From Alectoria sarmentosa (lineage: Eukaryota; Ascomycota; Lecanoromycetes; Lecanorales; Parmeliaceae), in contig WOGZ01000015.1 in assembly GCA_009733775.1 (NCBI GenBank), positions 1 through 64,000 of the forward strand: 64,000 nt of DNA, read 5' to 3'. The translations under genes and the position numbers were made by a program. Shown here piece by piece: positions 59,789-64,000 of this stretch (the first letter of the stretch is position 1; the number at the start of each line of letters is the position of its first letter). A model generated the notes under the pieces. It was not told where the DNA came from. It made no database searches and saw only the letters and a program-made list of their open reading frames with translations.

Positions 59789-59853
59789 GGTGGTGGGAGG
59801 GCGATGTGGGAGAGGTAGTGGGATAGTTCGGCGGGGGTGTAGGCTGAGGTCAT

Positions 59854-60350
59854 TGATTTGGTTTCGGGGGGGAGGTTGATTGTTTGGAATTACCTACGGT
59901 TGAGATGCTGTGGATTGAATGGTCTGAAGAACGAATGAAAATAAGTGCAGGTGCATGGGTGGTGCTGCTGGCTGGCGCAGATACGGACCGCAGCCACAGC
60001 CGAGGTTTTGGGCGTCGGGCCGAACCCCAATTCTTGACATTGGTCGCCCCGGTTTGCTTGGAGCGTTTTTGAGCAACGACATCCATGTGGAGTAGCAAAT
60101 ACGGTAGAAGGACCTGTAATTTCGAAACGCTAGTTTAGGTGGACTGGCAGCTTTGATATGTCATGATATGTACGTTATTCATCAGTAGATACAGTCCCAC
60201 AACCCAAGGAAGTAAACGAAACATAAAGAACATGCCGGCCTCCCAAATGCAAAGCGCCAACGAGAACCAAAACTTGATTCAAATTGCGAACTTCAAGACC
60301 CCCAGCTTGCAAATCGTCCCGGAACGGCCAACGAAAAGACTGTAAACCGG
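59854..60350. other. Interval upstream of the NAT N-terminal fragment
   Basis: Would have been the NAT promoter region and the 3' flank of the secreted-protein gene. No other gene is supported; short frames on both strands overlap without motifs. Confidence 0.5.
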
Positions 60351-62165
60351 TTATCCACCCCCATAAGCCTCACAAAACCAGTGGTCTGACTTCTGATAGT
60401 CCTTGTTATCCAGCAGTCCCCAGCCCAAATAGCAAACTGGCACCGCCCCTCCACCAAAATCCCCGTTCGGATCAGAGCAGGCCTGACCATAAAATTTTGG
60501 CGCGACTTTCGACGCACAGTCCGTAAATGGATTCGGCTGCGTGCTGATCTCCGTCAGATCCCAGGTGCATACTTGCAAATTGCTCAAGCAATAAGTCGTT
60601 GAGCCACCGGGCGACGTATCGACAATCGCCTGACTGCCCTGCGTCGAGCCCGAAGCCTGTGCGCAGAGATCGGCGCCTTTCAGAAGAAGATCGCCGGTTG
60701 AGTACCCGTTGAAGAAATTCTGGTATTGACTGTTGAAGTCTTTGGTCTGTGTCTGCGTATCGTAAAGTCCATAGCTGACATCCGTAGTCGGGTCATACCA
60801 GAATGTGGAGCACTCGCCATACTGACCGTAGCCATTACCACAACCGGTGGGCCAGTTCAAAGCAGTGCCATTTCTGGAGAGTGCGTTAACGTCGGTGTTA
60901 ATCTGGCGGGTGAGGATCACGTTGCTGACTTGGTAGGCTTGCGATATGACATAGGTGTAGAGGGAGGTGAGACATTGGTCGACTACCGCATTGAGGTCTG
61001 GGATTTCGCCTGACAGCGGGGTGTTTTCGACAAAGGCAAGGAAGCTGCTGAGATCGTTCTCGGCCTCAGCAAGGGCGGCCGCGTAATTGGTTTTGAATTG
61101 CGTAACTAGGGTGCCGAGACTCGCGCTGATTTGCTTGAAGTCGAAGGTCTCTGAGGTGGAGGTACCAATAGGGAAGATGAACTTAGATACACCCGGGGCT
61201 TGTTGTGCGGCAATGATGATGCCTTTAATGAGGGCGCCGGCAGCTTCAAACTCGGGGATAAAGGCCAAACCGACAGTCAAGGCTGTTAAGATGTCGTCGA
61301 GTCCAGCGTTAATCGTTTGCACTGGGTCGATGATATCAATGATGTTTTGTAACTCGTTGGTCACAGTACTCTGAGCATTGAAGATCGCTTGGTAATAATT
61401 GGCAAAAAGACCATTAAGATTCCAGATATTCCAGGCTACGTAAAATGCTCGTTGTGCATTCCATAGCCCTTGGAAGTCACCCCAATGGGGCTCTGTACAC
61501 CCGGAGTCTTCATTGATCTGAGCGCAAGTTGACGGTGAGTACTTTGGGATCGCGCGAGCGTAGTAACAATCAGCGAAGCCTAGTGTACCGCAAGAAGCAT
61601 TATTGGCTGGCCACCACCAGTTGATGTATCCCGTCAACTATAATTAAACTGTCAGATACTCGCAGCCTTCTAAAAAGCACACAAGTGAACACTCACGTCG
61701 AGAGCAGTCCAGCAAGAGGCGTCTGGGATTGTGGGATCGGCACAAGGTGCAGCCGGATCAAGGTCTGTTGCCCAATCAGGAGCTCCTGGACCATAAGGGA
61801 CTTGAGTGAATCCCGCAGGGGGGGCTGTCCCGGTGGCGCAATAGAGTGTTGTCGCAGTGCCCGAAATAGCAAAATTGATACCCGCAATTAACGTTGATCC
61901 ACAGACGCAATCTGTTATAGTGCTTGTAGGAGTGGCAGCTAACGTAGTGCTTGTTTCGTCAGCTTGATACAGTCTTAAGAATCACATGCATCACTCACGT
62001 TTGGAAGATACAGCCAGCACCTTGCCTCGCTTCAAGGGTTGGCTCGGGCGCTCTTTCGAGTATATCGTATAATGCTGCAGGAGTGGGCGCTGGCATGGGT
62101 TGTGGAAGAGCAGCGACGCCTACAAGTACTGCAGATAGCCCTGCAACGCACTTGAAAAGGTACAT
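60351..62165 (-). CDS. Secreted hypothetical protein (possibly DUF7872-like)
   Basis: Three exons in phase: 62165-61999, 61949-61697 and 61637-60351, 568 residues, all GT-AG. The N-terminus MYLFKCVAGLSAVLVGVAAL is a signal peptide, followed by a Pro-rich stretch and an EARQ segment that may be a processing site. A Cys-rich block follows (TDCVCGSTLIAGINF, then CADPTIPDASCWTALD). Next is GYINWWWPANNASCGTL with several Cys, then a long helical, slightly hydrophobic middle region (from about 245). The C-terminus is again Cys-rich and aromatic (VPVCYLGWGLL, HWFCEAYGGG). The CVCG / WWW / C-x-PHW-x-(D/E)F order recalls fungal secreted proteins annotated as DUF7872; I am not certain of that assignment. 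Extracellular location is inferred from the signal peptide. It borders the NAT pseudogene and AT-rich block. Confidence 0.85.
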
Positions 62166-64000
62166 GATGAAGCTATCAAGGAGAAAGATATCTTCTTCCA
62201 ACAATTGGGAGCGAGCAACACATGCGGAATGAATGAACGAGAAGAGAGAGGGAGGGACAACTAAAGGACCCCGGAAGCAACTGCGGATCTTGTAGATAGG
62301 GAGGAAAGTGAGACTTATTAATACCAACACATGGGGATGCAGTTCGTCATTCGACATTGAGGCAGAGCGAGCATTGAAACCTTTCAGGGCGGACAAAGAA
62401 GACTTCAGACCAACCCACAGGTAGTACTTCAATTTCCGAGAAGCAAGTCGTCAATACGGGTGCTCTGAAGTACTGTGCGGGAGTACTTGCGAGCTGGCCA
62501 ATGTTCAAGTGGCATTGAGCATCAAGGGAGTTGGATGATTCGATTTGGTCTAGGAGGCGACCAGGTGAAACCGCCCAAAGACTAGACTGCGGACAGCAAG
62601 TATGACGTTCAGATCTAGGATCAGTAACAGGTCCGTTCCGGGGCCAACACTGTGGGGGTGGACCGGAGACTAACAGTCGGGAAAGGGACCACATGCTTGC
62701 AAACTGCGTTGGGGGCCGATAATCCTGATCGTTATCCTGGATGAGGCTGCAGTTGGGAACACGCAACTGCAGTCGAATATGACGTACAAGAGCGGTTATG
62801 CAAGGAATGAAGTAATTAGGGGAACGAGGCTCCTAACGTAGGAGTGACATGCTTGTCTCCGTGAATTGGAAAGAATACTACCACCGGACGCTACTTAGGC
62901 TGGCCAAGCGGCAGCTGAACGACATCCTTTGAGGCCGAGCGTCAAGTCAAAGGAGCTTGTTGCGGCTATGCAAAACAGCATGGACATTGGACAATGAGTG
63001 AATAATAGACTTTTCCCTCTTGTATGATGAAATGGCTTTGAGAAAAGAAGAGGAATTGATCGGTGGTGACTGGTGCTTACACAATCATCAGGGAGTCAGG
63101 GACGAGACTTCTGGCGGTAGCTGGCGCAACTCACAAGACTTGCCCGGCTTATTGTTCTCGCTAGGTACTAGTACCAGTACTAGTACTCACCTTAGGGTTC
63201 GGATCGCCAACTTGGCCCCAGGATACGCTAAGCTATTTTGGGCCCCAACTTGGTATTCCGATGATACACCAGTCGGGGACCAAAGTCGTGTCTATATAAT
63301 ACTCTGTTCCCTTCATCTATAATACAATATTCATGGGATTGAACCAATGGGATGGAAGCCGGTCTTGGGCTCAAGACATCCTGGAGAAGTCAAATCACGG
63401 CGACAGCGAGGTCCTGAATGGGCTTATCGAGGAGCAATGATATCACATCATGCTATCACACCACGATATTGCATGATAACAAGGGGATTAAAGCCATGAA
63501 AGGATGGTCAAGTTTGGCTTACAGTCGGCCAACATGGTCCCAATAATGGTTAACAGTTTGGTCAGTGTCTCGTGGTCCTTGAAGGGCGTTTTCTAAAACT
63601 CCTGATGCCGCGGTTGATGAATAACATATACTGTACCTTTACCACTTGTCGCCGGTTTCGCATCTAACTACCCCCGTAACGATGCTCCGAAAGCTATCGA
63701 GCTATTGCGCAGGTCAATGGGGTTTCCGAGATGGTTTCTATAGACAAACTCAAAGGTCAGCTTTGGGCGGCAGCTGAGACCCTTGATAAAGGCTTTGGAT
63801 TTGTCGAGAGAATAAAAGTTGCTGGGTAGATTATCAAAAGATACGGGGTCAAGAGAGTGGAGTGGTGGAGTGAAAATACTTTTTTACTGTAGAAGAAAAA
63901 AGAGGGTAAAGACTCAGCGTAAGAGGCGCGGATAGAATTTGGTTTGGCTGTGCGGCCCGCCTTTGGACCATGTTGGGGACCCGTACGCCAGCTCAATCTT
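62166..64000. other. Right-end interval without a supportable gene
   Basis: The first few hundred bases are the promoter of the secreted-protein gene. A short tagtac/gtacta run near 63163-63188 is self-complementary. The minus-strand frame at 63757-63996 lacks motifs; it could be the 5' part of a gene outside the window. Confidence 0.5.

Larger units (their letters stand above)
51317..59853 (-). pseudogene. Arylamine N-acetyltransferase (NAT) pseudogene split by a 7-kb insertion
   Basis: On the minus strand, NAT signature segments occur in the right order but in changing frames. First comes the N-terminus at 59853-59776 (MTSAYTPAELSHYLSH), then a 7-kb AT-rich insertion. At 52737-52425 follow LDLPFLTA, YENLSLHYAP, VPLDPEHLYYRKAG, the active-site segment GYCMEV (Cys codon at 52507-52509) and RGFGFEAYTVGARV. 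After a further break of about 570 bp, 51851-51317 reads HVVNIVTLP, GPTRPLPL, LWIYQYRN, CYAFPDDDLEFTAADLDV and TRTVLVIKFLLLRR, then an acidic (TCC)n-encoded tail to the stop. NAT enzymes acetylate aryl amines and hydrazines from acetyl-CoA using a Cys-His-Asp triad. Here Cys and His positions remain, but the DVGFG segment with the Asp is missing. At least five frame changes, one at a T11 run, make it non-functional unless they are sequence errors. Confidence 0.85.

Overview
The window looks like a nuclear contig from a filamentous ascomycete (Pezizomycotina). Genes have short GT-AG introns of about 45-70 nt. The gene families are typical of that group: SWR1, a Munc13/Ync13-type C2 protein, complex I NDUFB8, DUF6594, a CorA-like protein and a zinc alcohol dehydrogenase. 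The DNA alternates sharply between balanced-GC gene islands and very AT-rich, gene-free blocks with RIP-like hypermutation. No rRNA, tRNA, CRISPR array or bacterial-type feature was found.

Layout: 1-10.2 kb is an AT-rich block of decayed repeats, with a direct-repeat pair at 3.8/5.5 kb and an inverted-repeat pair at 9.4/9.9 kb. 10.2-31.97 kb is a gene island with a DUF6594 membrane protein (-), a small hypothetical gene (-), a five-exon zinc alcohol dehydrogenase (+), a decayed F-box-like locus (+), a protein kinase fused to a von Willebrand A domain (-) and a CorA-like membrane protein (-). 31,978-39,600 is a complete but mutated Ty1/copia retrotransposon with 327-bp LTRs and a perfect 5-bp target duplication; it appears to carry a second nested element. 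39.8-50.6 kb holds the Munc13-like gene (+) and the divergent pair NDUFB8 (-) / SWR1 (+).

51.3-59.85 kb on the minus strand is the most striking region. It is an arylamine N-acetyltransferase (NAT) pseudogene cut in two by a roughly 7-kb AT-rich insertion. The insertion has a (CTA)n tail, a direct duplication of about 12-13 bp at its edges and a decayed Tad1/LINE-like reverse transcriptase relic. 60.35-62.2 kb encodes a secreted cysteine-containing protein (-); the last 1.8 kb shows no supportable gene.

The genes do not form one pathway. Housekeeping genes (SWR1, NDUFB8, the Munc13-like protein) sit in one island. Accessory genes (kinase-vWA, CorA-like, DUF6594, secreted protein, NAT pseudogene) lie near the AT-rich blocks. 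Comparing the two copia LTRs shows C-to-T and G-to-A changes almost only, with CpG untouched and CpC/CpT hit hardest. That is not the classic CpA-preferring RIP pattern. The mutations fade out toward the single-copy flanks.
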